Part shown: piece after piece, positions 41,160 through 51,337 of the stretch
How positions within the stretch are numbered: the first letter of the stretch is position 1
Layout of the letters: the number at the start of each line of letters is the position of its first letter
Assembly (NCBI RefSeq): GCF_003710085.1
Contig: NZ_CP033324.1
Span: forward strand, 1-64,000
Length of the DNA: 64,000 bases
From: Nocardioides pantholopis
Lineage (GTDB): Bacteria > Actinomycetota > Actinomycetes > Propionibacteriales > Nocardioidaceae
Direction: 5' to 3'
Made by a program: the position numbers and the translations under genes
Notes under the pieces: model-generated
What the model was told of the DNA's origin: nothing
Databases searched by the model: none
The model's input: only the letters and a program-made list of their open reading frames with translations

Positions 41160-41165
41160 AACCTA
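41160..41165 (-). promoter_or_regulatory. -10 box of ppgK, leaderless start
   Basis: Minus-strand TAGGTT, 6 nt, then ATG 41153. No Shine-Dalgarno sequence is present. Confidence 0.5.
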
Positions 41166-41262
41166 CGGGCACCCGGCCGGCTGATCAGCCGCGAACCGGC
41201 CCGGGACCGACCGGCGAGGCGGTCGGGAGGCAGCCCCTAGGCTGGAGGGCCGGGAGGGATGC

Positions 41263-42507
41263 ATGGGACTGCAGCGCAGGATCGCCGCCGGCGGTCTGCT
41301 CGGTGTGCTGGCGCTGGTCAGCGCCTGCGGCGCGGGCGGCTCCCCAGGCGGTGAGCCCGACGGGTCGCCGCGGGCCGGCGCGTCCTCGCCGCCGACCGCC
41401 CCGGCGCGCACGGAGCCGGCGGCGGCCCCGAGCGGTGCGCCCTCCCCGCCCGCGGCGTACGCCGTGGAGGCGCCGGGCCCCCGCGAGGGGGCGCTGTCCT
41501 ATGCCGACATCCTGGTCGCCGGTCCCGAGGAGCTCGATGAGGACACGGTCGCGGCGGTCCGCGCCGTGCCGGGCGTGACCAGCGTCGCGCGGATCGCGCT
41601 GGCCCAGGTCAGCCTCGACAACCGGCTGGTGAGCGTGGCGGCGGTCGACCCCGCGTCGTACCGCAACTTCGTGGCCGCCGGCAGCGCCGACACCCAGGCG
41701 GTGTGGGACCGGGTCGCCGGCGGCGAGATCGCCGTCGACCCCCGGATCCGGCGGCGGCTGCCGATCGACGAGGACGGCTACGTCCGGCTCGGCAGCGACC
41801 GGGACGCCCCGCGCGCCCACGTCGGCGCGTTCGCGGAGCAGATCGAGGGCGCCGTCGACGTCGTCGTCAACGAGAAGTGGATCGAGGAGCTCGCGATGAC
41901 GCCCGGCAACGCGCTGCTGGTCTCGACCACCGGCACCGCGCCGCAGGCCGTGGACGAGCCGCTGCGCGCGGCGCTGGGCGCCGACGTCCCGGTGCAGTTC
42001 GTCGACGCCGTCGCCCGCTTCGGGCTCGACCCCGGCGCCCCCCAGACCGCGGTGGTGGTCGGCGCCACCGCCGACGCGGTCGGGACCTTCCGCTACACGG
42101 TGCTCGCCGGCGGCCGGATCGCCCCGGACCCGGCCTGGGTCAGCGCGCACATCACCACCGAGGCGGTCCCGATCCTCGGCACCGTCACCTGCAACCGGCT
42201 GATCTTCCCGCAGCTGCGCGCCGCTCTCGAGGAGGTCGTGCAGCGCGGGCTGGCCGACCGGATCCACCCCGACGAGTACGCCGGGTGCTACTACCCGCGC
42301 TTCATCGCCGGCTCCAGCACCCTGTCCAACCACGCCTTCGGGCTGGCCCTCGACCTCAACGTGCCCGGCAACGGCCGGGGCAGCGTCGGCGCGATCGACC
42401 GGACGGTCGTGTCGATCTTCAAGAAGTGGGGCTTCGGGTGGGGCGGCGACTGGAAGTGGACCGACCCGATGCACTTCGAGATGAACGCGTTGGTCGACCC
42501 GCGCTGA
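41263..42507 (+). CDS. Lipoprotein M15-family D-Ala-D-Ala carboxypeptidase
   Basis: A 414-residue secreted lipoprotein. The signal peptide ends in lipobox LVSAC, with Cys21 as the acylation site, and a Pro/Ala/Ser-rich spacer (22-75) follows. A middle domain of unknown type (75-290) leads to a C-terminal M15 peptidase domain with zinc ligands His357 and Asp364 (SNHAFGLALDLN) and His404 (DPMHFEM). Such enzymes trim peptidoglycan peptides. TAGGCT at 41238-41243 and GGGAGGG at 41252-41258 give a short-leader promoter and ribosome site. Confidence 0.9.
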   Translation: MGLQRRIAAGGLLGVLALVSACGAGGSPGGEPDGSPRAGASSPPTAPARTEPAAAPSGAPSPPAAYAVEAPGPREGALSYADILVAGPEELDEDTVAAVRAVPGVTSVARIALAQVSLDNRLVSVAAVDPASYRNFVAAGSADTQAVWDRVAGGEIAVDPRIRRRLPIDEDGYVRLGSDRDAPRAHVGAFAEQIEGAVDVVVNEKWIEELAMTPGNALLVSTTGTAPQAVDEPLRAALGADVPVQFVDAVARFGLDPGAPQTAVVVGATADAVGTFRYTVLAGGRIAPDPAWVSAHITTEAVPILGTVTCNRLIFPQLRAALEEVVQRGLADRIHPDEYAGCYYPRFIAGSSTLSNHAFGLALDLNVPGNGRGSVGAIDRTVVSIFKKWGFGWGGDWKWTDPMHFEMNALVDPR

Positions 42508-42516
42508 GCGGTGCCC

Positions 42517-42522
42517 TAGCCT
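42517..42522 (+). promoter_or_regulatory. -10 box of the quinone oxidoreductase gene, leaderless start
   Basis: TAGCCT, 7 nt, then ATG 42530, within the 22-bp gap after the M15 gene. Confidence 0.5.
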
Positions 42523-42529
42523 CCCGGAT

Positions 42530-43498
42530 ATGCGCGCTGTCCAGGTCCTCACCACCACCGGTCCCGCCGACGTCGAGGTCCGCGAGGTCCCCGACCCGAC
42601 CCCGGGCCCGGACGACGTCCTCGTGGAGGTGCACAGCGTCGGGATCTCCTTCCCCGACCTGCTGCTGAGCAAGGGCGAGTACCAGCTCAAGCCCGAGCCC
42701 CCGTTCACCCTCGGCGTCGACTTCGCCGGCACCGTGGTCTCGGGTCCCGGCTTCGAGCCGGGCCAGCGGGTCGCCGGCGTCGGGGCGTACGGCGGAGCCG
42801 CCGAGCTGGTCGCCAGCCCGCGCGGCTCGACGTTCGCGCTGCCCGACGCGCTCTCCTTCGACGAGGGCGCGGCGATGCCGATGAACTACCTCACCGCGCA
42901 GTTCGCGCTCGACGAGCGCGGCGGGCTGCGGGCCGGCGAGACCGTGCTGGTGCACGGCGCGGCCGGCGGCGTCGGCACCGCGACGATCCAGGTGGCGCGC
43001 GCGATGGGCGCGCGGGTGATCGCGGTGGTCTCCACCGAGGAGAAGGCCAAGGTCGCGCGGGACGCCGGCGCGGACGAGGCGGTGCTGCTCGACGGCTTCC
43101 GGGACGCCGTCGGCACGCTCACCGGCGGAGCCGGAGCCGGGGTCGACGTCGTCGTCGACGTGGTCGGTGGCGACGCCTTCACCGACTCGCTGCGGGTGCT
43201 GGCACCGCAGGGACGGCTGCTCGTGGTCGGGTTCGCCGCCGGCCAGGGGATCCCCCAGGTCAAGGTCAACCGGCTGCTGCTCAACAACGTCGACGTGCGC
43301 GGCGTCGGGTGGGGCGCCTACACGATGACCCGGCCCGGCTATCTCCAGCGGCAGTGGGCCGCGCTGGTGCCGATGATCGAGTCCGGCGTGGTCCGCCCGC
43401 CGGTCGGCGCGACGTACCCGCTGGCGGAGTTCGGGCGCGCCCTCGAGGACATGGCCGAGCGCCGGACCCTCGGGAAGTCGGTCGTCCGGGTCCGCTGA
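42530..43498 (+). CDS. NADPH:quinone oxidoreductase family protein
   Basis: A 322-residue medium-chain dehydrogenase/reductase of the zinc-free quinone oxidoreductase type. It has an N-terminal GroES-like fold (LGVDFAGTVV, GQRVAGVGAYGG) and a Rossmann domain with VLVHGAAGGVGTATIQVARA. No zinc-binding Cys/His set is present. The C-terminal motif NNVDVRGVGWGAY is typical of this subgroup. Substrate unknown. Confidence 0.9.
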   Translation: MRAVQVLTTTGPADVEVREVPDPTPGPDDVLVEVHSVGISFPDLLLSKGEYQLKPEPPFTLGVDFAGTVVSGPGFEPGQRVAGVGAYGGAAELVASPRGSTFALPDALSFDEGAAMPMNYLTAQFALDERGGLRAGETVLVHGAAGGVGTATIQVARAMGARVIAVVSTEEKAKVARDAGADEAVLLDGFRDAVGTLTGGAGAGVDVVVDVVGGDAFTDSLRVLAPQGRLLVVGFAAGQGIPQVKVNRLLLNNVDVRGVGWGAYTMTRPGYLQRQWAALVPMIESGVVRPPVGATYPLAEFGRALEDMAERRTLGKSVVRVR

Positions 43499-43554
43499 CC
43501 GGGACCGGTCGGCCTCGGCGCGACCCGCGCCGTCGGACCGGGCAGGATGGGGCC

Positions 43555-43878
43555 ATGACCGAGACCCCCGCCGAGAACGGCACCGAGAACCCCGACGACA
43601 CCGCCCGTCGCGCCGGCCACATCATCCTCGACGGCGTGACCGCACTCGACGTCGAGAGCGACCAGGCCATCGAGATCGCCTTCGGCCGGCTGCTGGAGAT
43701 CGACGCCATCGAGGTCACCCTCGACGAGGACGAGGGCGAGCTCGAGCTCGACATCTCCCCGCTGATGGGCGGCGTGATGATGGTCGTGCGCCAGCTGGTC
43801 GACGAGATCGTGCGCCGCGACGGCTCCAGCTTCGAGGACGTGCTGGCGCTGGTGCGGACCCGGATCGACGCTGGCTGA
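43555..43878 (+). CDS. Acidic hypothetical protein
   Basis: A 107-residue very acidic protein without membrane segment or signal peptide. The C-terminal part (55-107) alternates hydrophobic and acidic residues (EVTLDEDEGELELDIS) and then forms a likely helix. I do not recognise it. CAGGAT lies 6 nt before ATG 43555, suggesting a leaderless start. Codon use matches the genome core. Confidence 0.65.
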   Translation: MTETPAENGTENPDDTARRAGHIILDGVTALDVESDQAIEIAFGRLLEIDAIEVTLDEDEGELELDISPLMGGVMMVVRQLVDEIVRRDGSSFEDVLALVRTRIDAG

Positions 43879-43892
43879 GGCTGGGGGGCCGA

Positions 43893-43916
43893 GGATCCCC
43901 GGTCTACCGGGGATCC
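43893..43916 (+). terminator. Terminator hairpin
   Basis: Perfect 10-bp stem GGATCCCCGG / CCGGGGATCC with TCTA loop, 14 bp after the acidic protein gene. A second longer-range pair CTCGGGCA / TGCCCGAG follows at 43925-43966. Confidence 0.7.
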
Positions 43917-44026
43917 CGGCGCTTCTCGGGCATTGCAAGCCCCCACAAGCGCGGGCAGTGCCCGAGGACTCGGCGCGGCCCGGGTACGCCGCACCCCGGC
44001 CCCCGGTCCGGCTGACGGCCACCGAC

Positions 44027-44032
44027 TAGGGT
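44027..44032 (+). promoter_or_regulatory. -10 box of the M13 peptidase gene, leaderless start
   Basis: TAGGGT, 7 nt, then GTG 44040. This spacing argues for GTG 44040 and against the in-frame GTG at 44034. Confidence 0.5.
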
Positions 44033-44039
44033 CGTGGCC

Positions 44040-45998
44040 GTGAGCATCCTCGACGACGCCCGCCCGGGCATGAACCCCGCGATCCGCCCCCAGGACGACC
44101 TGTTCGGCCACGTCAACGGCCGGTGGCTGGACGAGGTGGAGATCCCCGCGGACCGCTCCAGCTGGGGCCCGTTCGTGCAGCTGGCCGACGCCGCGGAGAC
44201 CCGGGTCCGCGAGATCATCGAGCACCTCGCCGACGGCGGGGAGCCGAGCTCGCAGGACGCGACAGCGGCCGAGGACGCCCGCAAGATCGGTGACCTGTTC
44301 GCCTCGTTCATGGACACCGACGCGATCGCGGCCAAGGGCCTCGACGCGGTCCGTCCGCTCATCGACGCCGTCGCGGGCCTGCGCGACGTGCGCGACCTCG
44401 CGGCGTACCTCGGCGAGTTCGAGCGGGTCGGCGGGCACGGGCTGTTCGGCTCCTACGTCGACACCGACAGCCGCAACTCCGACCGCTACCTGTTCCACCT
44501 CGGCCAGGGCGGCCTCGGGCTGCCCGACGAGTCCTACTACCGCGACGAGAAGTTCGCCGAGGTCCGCGAGCAGTACGTCGGGTACCTCGCCCGGCTCTTC
44601 ACGCTCGGCGAGCACCCCGACCCCCAGGGCGCGGCCCGCACGGTCCTGGAGATCGACACCCGGATCGCCGCCGGGCACTGGGAGCGTGCCGAGACCCGCG
44701 ACGTGCAGAAGACCTACAACCTGCTGACCGCCGCGGACCTGCAGGAGCTCTGCCCGGCCTTCGACTGGGCCGCCTACGTCACCAACCTCGGCGGCAACGA
44801 CGAGACAGTGGCCGAGGTCTGCGTGCGCCAGCCGTCGTTCTTCGCGCACCTCTCGACGGTGCTCGAGGAGGTCGACATCGAGCAGTGGCGGCCGTGGATG
44901 CTGATCCACGTGCTGCGGCACGCGGCGCCGTACCTCACCGACGAGTTCGTCGAGACCAACTTCGACTTCTACGGCCGCACCCTCAACGGCACCCCCGAGC
45001 TGCGCGCCCGCTGGAAGCGCGGGGTCTCGCTGGTCGAGGGCGCGCTGGGCGAGGCCGTCGGGCGCGAGTACGTCGCCCGGCACTTCCCGCCGCGCGCCAA
45101 GGCGCTGATGGACGACCTGGTCGCGAACCTGATCGCCGCCTACCGCGAGTCGATCACCTCGCTGGACTGGATGACCGAGGAGACCAAGGCCCGCGCCTTC
45201 GAGAAGCTCGAGACCTTCCGGCCCAAGATCGGTTACCCGGACAAGTTCCGCGACTACTCCGCGCTGCGCATCGACCCGAGCGACCTGGTCGGCAACGTCG
45301 CGAGCGCCGCCCGCTTCGAGACCGACCGGGAGCTGGCCAAGATCGGCAGCCCGGTGGACCGCGACGAGTGGTTCATGCTCCCGCAGACCGTCAACGCCTA
45401 CTACAACCCCGGGACCAACGAGATCTGCTTCCCGGCCGGGATCCTGCAGAAGCCGTTCTTCGACGCCGACGCGCACGCCGCGGAGAACTACGGCGGCATC
45501 GGCGCGGTCATCGGCCACGAGATCGGTCACGGCTTCGACGACCAGGGCGCCCAGTACGACGCCCACGGCAACCTCGAGGACTGGTGGACGCCGGCCGACA
45601 AGGCCGCCTTCGAGGTGAAGACCAAGGCGCTGATCGAGCAGTACGACGCGTTCGAGCCGCGCAGCCTGCCCGGCGAGCACGTCAACGGGGCGCTCACGGT
45701 CGGCGAGAACATCGGCGACCTCGGCGGGCTGACCATCGCCCACCGCGCCTACCTGATCGCCGCGGGCGGCGACGCCTCCATCGAGGACCGGCGCCGGCTG
45801 TTCACGAACTGGGCCTACGTGTGGCGCACCAAGCGGCGTCCCGAGCAGGAGCGGCAGTTCCTCACCATCGACCCGCACAGCCCGCCGGAGTTCCGGGCGA
45901 ACATCGTGCGCAACCTCGAGGAGTTCCACGAGGTCTTCGGCACCGCTCCCGGCGACGGGCTGTGGGTCGACCCCGAGGCGCGCGTCCGGATCTGGTGA
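44040..45998 (+). CDS. M13-family (neprilysin-like, PepO) zinc endopeptidase
   Basis: A 652-residue cytoplasmic-looking zinc peptidase with no signal peptide. The zinc site is HEIGH (His493, Glu494, His497), in VIGHEIGHGFDDQGAQYDAHG. The third ligand Glu is in the GENIGDLGG motif. VNAYYNPGTNEICFPAGIL is the family substrate-binding NAYY region, and the C-terminus ends ARVRIW in place of the usual CxxW. It follows a strong hairpin and is likely monocistronic. Confidence 0.95.
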   Translation: MSILDDARPGMNPAIRPQDDLFGHVNGRWLDEVEIPADRSSWGPFVQLADAAETRVREIIEHLADGGEPSSQDATAAEDARKIGDLFASFMDTDAIAAKGLDAVRPLIDAVAGLRDVRDLAAYLGEFERVGGHGLFGSYVDTDSRNSDRYLFHLGQGGLGLPDESYYRDEKFAEVREQYVGYLARLFTLGEHPDPQGAARTVLEIDTRIAAGHWERAETRDVQKTYNLLTAADLQELCPAFDWAAYVTNLGGNDETVAEVCVRQPSFFAHLSTVLEEVDIEQWRPWMLIHVLRHAAPYLTDEFVETNFDFYGRTLNGTPELRARWKRGVSLVEGALGEAVGREYVARHFPPRAKALMDDLVANLIAAYRESITSLDWMTEETKARAFEKLETFRPKIGYPDKFRDYSALRIDPSDLVGNVASAARFETDRELAKIGSPVDRDEWFMLPQTVNAYYNPGTNEICFPAGILQKPFFDADAHAAENYGGIGAVIGHEIGHGFDDQGAQYDAHGNLEDWWTPADKAAFEVKTKALIEQYDAFEPRSLPGEHVNGALTVGENIGDLGGLTIAHRAYLIAAGGDASIEDRRRLFTNWAYVWRTKRRPEQERQFLTIDPHSPPEFRANIVRNLEEFHEVFGTAPGDGLWVDPEARVRIW

Positions 45999-46061
45999 GC
46001 GCCGGGGGGTAGCGGCGGCGTACGGCGGCTCGGCGGCTCGGTGGCTCGGTGGCTCGGCGGG

Positions 46062-46187
46062 AGCGGTGAGCCTGCCACCGTTTGGGGGGCCGGAACCGTG
46101 GCCAGCTCACCGCTGCCCGGGGTGGCTCGGCGGGAGCGGTGAGCCTGCCACCGTTTGGGGGGCCGGAACCGTGGCCAGCTCACCGCT
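46062..46187. repeat. 53-nt palindromic repeat, two tandem copies
   Basis: Copies at 46062-46114 and 46135-46187, identical in the palindrome, 73 nt apart. Left arm begins AGCGGTGAGCCTGCCACC, right arm ends GGCCAGCTCACCGCT, with a G-rich loop. They match the element at 24231-24283 in length and in both arms. Confidence 0.85.
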
Positions 46188-46226
46188 GCCCCCCGGGCGG
46201 CGGGTCGACCGGCGGCGGCTCGCCGC

Positions 46227-46232
46227 TAGCCT
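46227..46232 (+). promoter_or_regulatory. -10 box of the DUF2470 gene, leaderless start
   Basis: TAGCCT, 7 nt, then ATG 46240, just after the palindromic repeats. Confidence 0.5.
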
Positions 46233-46239
46233 GCCGGCC

Positions 46240-46542
46240 ATGAGCACCTTTCCCGCCGAGGTCGTCGCGGCCGTGTGCCGGCACATGAACGACGACCACA
46301 CCGCCGACAGCCTGCTGATCGTGCGGGCCTTCGCCCGCGCCGACGCGACCGACGCCGAGATGACCGGCGCGGATGCGGAGGCGGGGCACTGGCGGGCGAC
46401 CACCGCCGAGGGCGTCGAGGACGTCCGGGTCGCCTGGCCCGGCGGCCCGATCACCGAGCGCGCCGAGATCCGGCGCGAGGTCGTGGCGCTCTACGACGCG
46501 GCCTGCGAGCGGCTGGGAGTCGCGCGCCGGCCCGAGCACTGA
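46240..46542 (+). CDS. DUF2470 domain protein
   Basis: A 100-residue protein consisting of one DUF2470 domain. The motif VCRHMNDDHTADSLLIVRAF carries the conserved HMNxDH segment. In other proteins this domain is fused to heme-oxygenase-like or flavin reductase modules, so heme or flavin contact is possible, but nothing here shows it. Longer upstream readings cross the palindromic repeats and are rejected. Confidence 0.85.
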   Translation: MSTFPAEVVAAVCRHMNDDHTADSLLIVRAFARADATDAEMTGADAEAGHWRATTAEGVEDVRVAWPGGPITERAEIRREVVALYDAACERLGVARRPEH

Positions 46543-46568
46543 GCCCCGTCACCACTCCCGTGTAACGC

Positions 46569-46584
46569 TGTAATCATGATTACA
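46569..46584. promoter_or_regulatory. 16-bp palindrome on the start codon
   Basis: TGTAATCATGATTACA is a perfect palindrome whose centre contains ATG 46576, the start codon of the next gene. It is AT-rich in a GC-rich context, as expected for an operator. Likely autoregulatory. Confidence 0.6.
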
Positions 46585-47109
46585 CAGGAGATGCGGGAGC
46601 GCGTGGCCGGCTGGTTCGCCGGTCGCCTCCCGGAGGAGTGGCAGACCGCTCCGCCCACCGTCACGATCGACCGTGAGGAGATCACGGTCCGTCTCACGAT
46701 CCCCGACGTCGAGCTGAGCACCGGCGGGGACGGTCCTGCCGGCGAGGCAGCCCTCGCCGAGGCCCGGGCCGGGCGCGCCAAGGCCTTCCGCGAGGACACC
46801 CGCGAGCAGCGGATGCAGATCGCCCGCGAGGCCGAGCACCGCTACGAGACGAAGGTCTCGTGGGGGGTCCAGGTCGGCGACCACGCCGAGCTGTGGACCC
46901 ACGTCGCGGCGCCGGTGATGACCCGGCTGCGGCAGCCGCAGCGGATGGTCCTCGACACGCTGGTCGAGGCCGGCGTGGCGCGGTCCCGGGCCGACGCGCT
47001 CGCCTGGTGCGTGCGGCTGGTGGGCCAGCACGAGGGCGACTGGCTCGAGGAGCTGCGCGGCGCGATGGCGAGCGTGGCCGACGTACGCGACCGGGGACCG
47101 GCGGCCTGA
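46576..47109 (+). CDS. Conserved hypothetical protein, possible ribbon-helix-helix DNA binder
   Basis: A 177-residue protein starting MITQEMRERVAGWFAGRLPE. The N-terminal 65 residues are beta-rich, the middle (66-110) is charged and helical, and the C-terminal part contains MVLDTLVEAGVARSRADALA, which resembles the second half of ribbon-helix-helix repressors (helix, turn with RSRxDAL, helix). No membrane segment. The start codon lies inside a perfect palindrome, suggesting that the product or a partner binds there. I do not recognise a named family. Confidence 0.65.
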   Translation: MITQEMRERVAGWFAGRLPEEWQTAPPTVTIDREEITVRLTIPDVELSTGGDGPAGEAALAEARAGRAKAFREDTREQRMQIAREAEHRYETKVSWGVQVGDHAELWTHVAAPVMTRLRQPQRMVLDTLVEAGVARSRADALAWCVRLVGQHEGDWLEELRGAMASVADVRDRGPAA

Positions 47110-47147
47110 GTACGAGGCCCGGGGGCGCCCGCTGGTAGACACGGGGG

Positions 47148-49253
<2,106 letters not shown>

Positions 49254-49307
49254 CCCGGACCGCCCGGCGCAGGCCGCGGTTCCGGCCCGCCCGGTCGGGA
49301 TCGCCCC

Positions 49308-49313
49308 TACCCT
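49308..49313 (+). promoter_or_regulatory. -10 box of a membrane protein gene, leaderless start
   Basis: TACCCT, 7 nt, then ATG 49321. Confidence 0.45.
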
Positions 49314-49320
49314 CTGCCGC

Positions 49321-50349
49321 ATGACGCATCCCGGCCCCGACGGTCACCTCGCCTCGCCCGCCGCTCCCGAGCCCCCACCCGCGGCCCCGGCTGCTCCCGC
49401 CCGCGATTGGCACCGCGACCGGGACCGTCCGCTGGTCGCGCTGGGCGTCGCGCTGCTGGCCACCGCCGTGGTGCTCGCGACGCTCCACGGCCGCGACGAC
49501 GGTGGTCTGGTCGGGTCGATGGTCGCGGTCGGCGTGCTCGCCGCCGCCGGACTGCTCGCGCTGGCCGCCGGCGCCCACCTGCTCGGCCGGGCCGCCGGCC
49601 GCCCCAACGACCCCGCGACCGACCTGGTGGCGTGGCCCGGCGCGTTCGGGGCTGCCTCGGTCGGCCTGATGATCGCGGTGATCCTCGACGACGCCCAGGT
49701 CACGGCGTACGTCGGCGGCCTCGTGGTCCTGGTGCTCTCGGGCGTCGGCCTCGCCCTGACCGGCCGGGCGCCGTTCGCCGTCACCGGGGTGCTGGCCGCC
49801 GGTGTCGTCTTCGGCCAGGCGGTCGACGACGTGCTGCCGCTCGGCGACGCCGACGACCCGCACCTGATCGGCTCCACCCTGGCGCTCACCGCCTTCGCGG
49901 TGCTGGCCGCGGCGCTCACCTGGCGGTTCCCGATCCGCGCGGTGAGCGCGGTGACCGCCGGCGCCGTCACGGTCCTGGGATTCGCGACGCTCACCGGGGC
50001 GCTCGCCTTCGAGTCGGCCTTCCAAGTGGCGATGGCACCGAGCGGGTCCGGCGACGAGGGTGCCGACTGGCTGATGTCGGAGACCCGGGACCTGAGCACC
50101 GACGGCTGGACCGTGCTCGCCCTGGCGGTGCTGCTGGTCCTCTTCTGGACGGCGTGTGCGGTGGTCACCGGTCACCAGGGCTTCCGCCTGCTGGTGGTGG
50201 CGATGGCGGTGACGATCGTCCCGCTGATCCTCATCGTGCTGCAGTCCGACCACCCGGCCCGGTGGGCAGCGGTCCTGGCGGTCGCCGGCGCCGCGCTGCT
50301 GGCCGCCGTCGCGTGGCCCCACCGTCGAGGGCGCCCCGTGCCGGCCTGA
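49321..50349 (+). CDS. Hypothetical polytopic membrane protein
   Basis: A 342-residue protein with a Pro/Ala-rich cytoplasmic N-terminus (1-38) and about ten predicted membrane segments spread evenly to residue 335. One longer non-membrane loop (about 235-260) is acidic. No catalytic motif is visible. It lies between recQ and an LLM oxidoreductase gene, all on the plus strand but each with its own leaderless-type start, so co-function is not implied. Confidence 0.7.
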   Translation: MTHPGPDGHLASPAAPEPPPAAPAAPARDWHRDRDRPLVALGVALLATAVVLATLHGRDDGGLVGSMVAVGVLAAAGLLALAAGAHLLGRAAGRPNDPATDLVAWPGAFGAASVGLMIAVILDDAQVTAYVGGLVVLVLSGVGLALTGRAPFAVTGVLAAGVVFGQAVDDVLPLGDADDPHLIGSTLALTAFAVLAAALTWRFPIRAVSAVTAGAVTVLGFATLTGALAFESAFQVAMAPSGSGDEGADWLMSETRDLSTDGWTVLALAVLLVLFWTACAVVTGHQGFRLLVVAMAVTIVPLILIVLQSDHPARWAAVLAVAGAALLAAVAWPHRRGRPVPA

Positions 50350-50368
50350 GCCGGCCGGAGCCGACCTC

Positions 50369-50374
50369 TAGGGT
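50369..50374 (+). promoter_or_regulatory. -10 box of the LLM oxidoreductase gene, leaderless start
   Basis: TAGGGT, 6 nt, then ATG 50381. Confidence 0.5.
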
Positions 50375-50380
50375 CGACCC

Positions 50381-51268
50381 ATGCGCTTCGGCCTGACCCT
50401 GCTGCCCGACGTCCCCTGGGCCGAGGCCTCGCGCCGGTGGACCGCGACCGAGGAGCTGGGCTTCGACCACGCCTGGACCTACGACCACCTGGTCTGGGGC
50501 GGGCTCCCGGACCGGCCGTGGGGCGGCGCCACCCCGGTCCTGGCGGCGGCGGCCGCGGTGACCTCCCGGATCCGGCTCGGCACCCTGGTGGCGGCGCCGA
50601 ACTTCCGGCACCCCTACCAGCTGTTCCGCGACGCGCAGGCCCTCGAGGACATCTCCGGCGGCCGGTTCGTGCTCGGGCTCGGCGTGGGCGGGAACGTCGA
50701 TGCGCAGGTGCTCGGCGGCGACCCGCTGACCGTGCGGGAGCGGGTCGACCGGTTCCAGGAGTTCGTCGGGCTGCTGGACCGGCTGCGCACGGAGGACCAC
50801 GTGAGCGGCTCCGGCCGCTGGTTCGGCACCGAGGACGCCCGCACCGTCGGCGGCCTGGCTCGTACGCCGTACCTGATCGCCGCCAACGGTCCCCGGTCGC
50901 TGCGGTTCGCGGCCCGGGCCGGGGACGCGTGGGTGACGACCGGTCCGGCCGATGCGGACTCGCTCGACGCGTGGTGCGCCGGGCTCGCGGCCGCGGCGGC
51001 CACCTTCGGCGAGGCGCTGGTCGAGGCGGGCCGGGACCCGGCCGCGGTGCCGCGCGCCGTCATCACCGACGCGACCCCGCACCTGTCCGGCACCGGCCGG
51101 TACGCCCTCGCGAGCGTGGGCTTCTTCGAGGAGGTCGCGGGCCGGGTGGGCGAGCTGGGCTTCACCGACCTGATCACGCACTGGCCCCGCACCGACACGG
51201 CGTACGTCGGGACCGAGGCCGTGCTCGAGACGGTCGCCCGCGACGTGCTGCCCCGGCTGCGGGACTGA
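50381..51268 (+). CDS. LLM-class (luciferase-like) flavin/F420-dependent oxidoreductase
   Basis: A 295-residue TIM-barrel protein of the luciferase-like monooxygenase superfamily. Seen are MRFGLTLLPD at strand 1, LGFDHAWTYDHLVW, IRLGTLVAAPNFRHPYQLFR, DISGGRFVLGLGVGGN, and YLIAANGPRSLRFAARAGDA. These match the F420-dependent branch common in actinobacteria rather than FMN-dependent luciferases, though cofactor cannot be proved. Substrate unknown. Confidence 0.9.
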   Translation: MRFGLTLLPDVPWAEASRRWTATEELGFDHAWTYDHLVWGGLPDRPWGGATPVLAAAAAVTSRIRLGTLVAAPNFRHPYQLFRDAQALEDISGGRFVLGLGVGGNVDAQVLGGDPLTVRERVDRFQEFVGLLDRLRTEDHVSGSGRWFGTEDARTVGGLARTPYLIAANGPRSLRFAARAGDAWVTTGPADADSLDAWCAGLAAAAATFGEALVEAGRDPAAVPRAVITDATPHLSGTGRYALASVGFFEEVAGRVGELGFTDLITHWPRTDTAYVGTEAVLETVARDVLPRLRD

Positions 51269-51273
51269 CGACG

Positions 51274-51319
51274 GACGCCCGGCGCGGCGGCTGCCGGAGC
51301 AGCCGCCACGCCGGGCGTC
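51274..51319. terminator. Bidirectional terminator
   Basis: 21-bp stem with one mismatch (51274-51294 with 51299-51319) and a 4-nt loop, between the convergent LLM oxidoreductase and DHA2 transporter genes. Confidence 0.75.
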
Positions 51320-51337
51320 GTCAGGTGCGGCCTGCGG

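Noticed and set aside
44034..44039. GTG 44034 as start of the M13 peptidase
   Set aside because: It would sit only one base after the -10 box; GTG 44040 has the 7-nt spacing seen at other genes.
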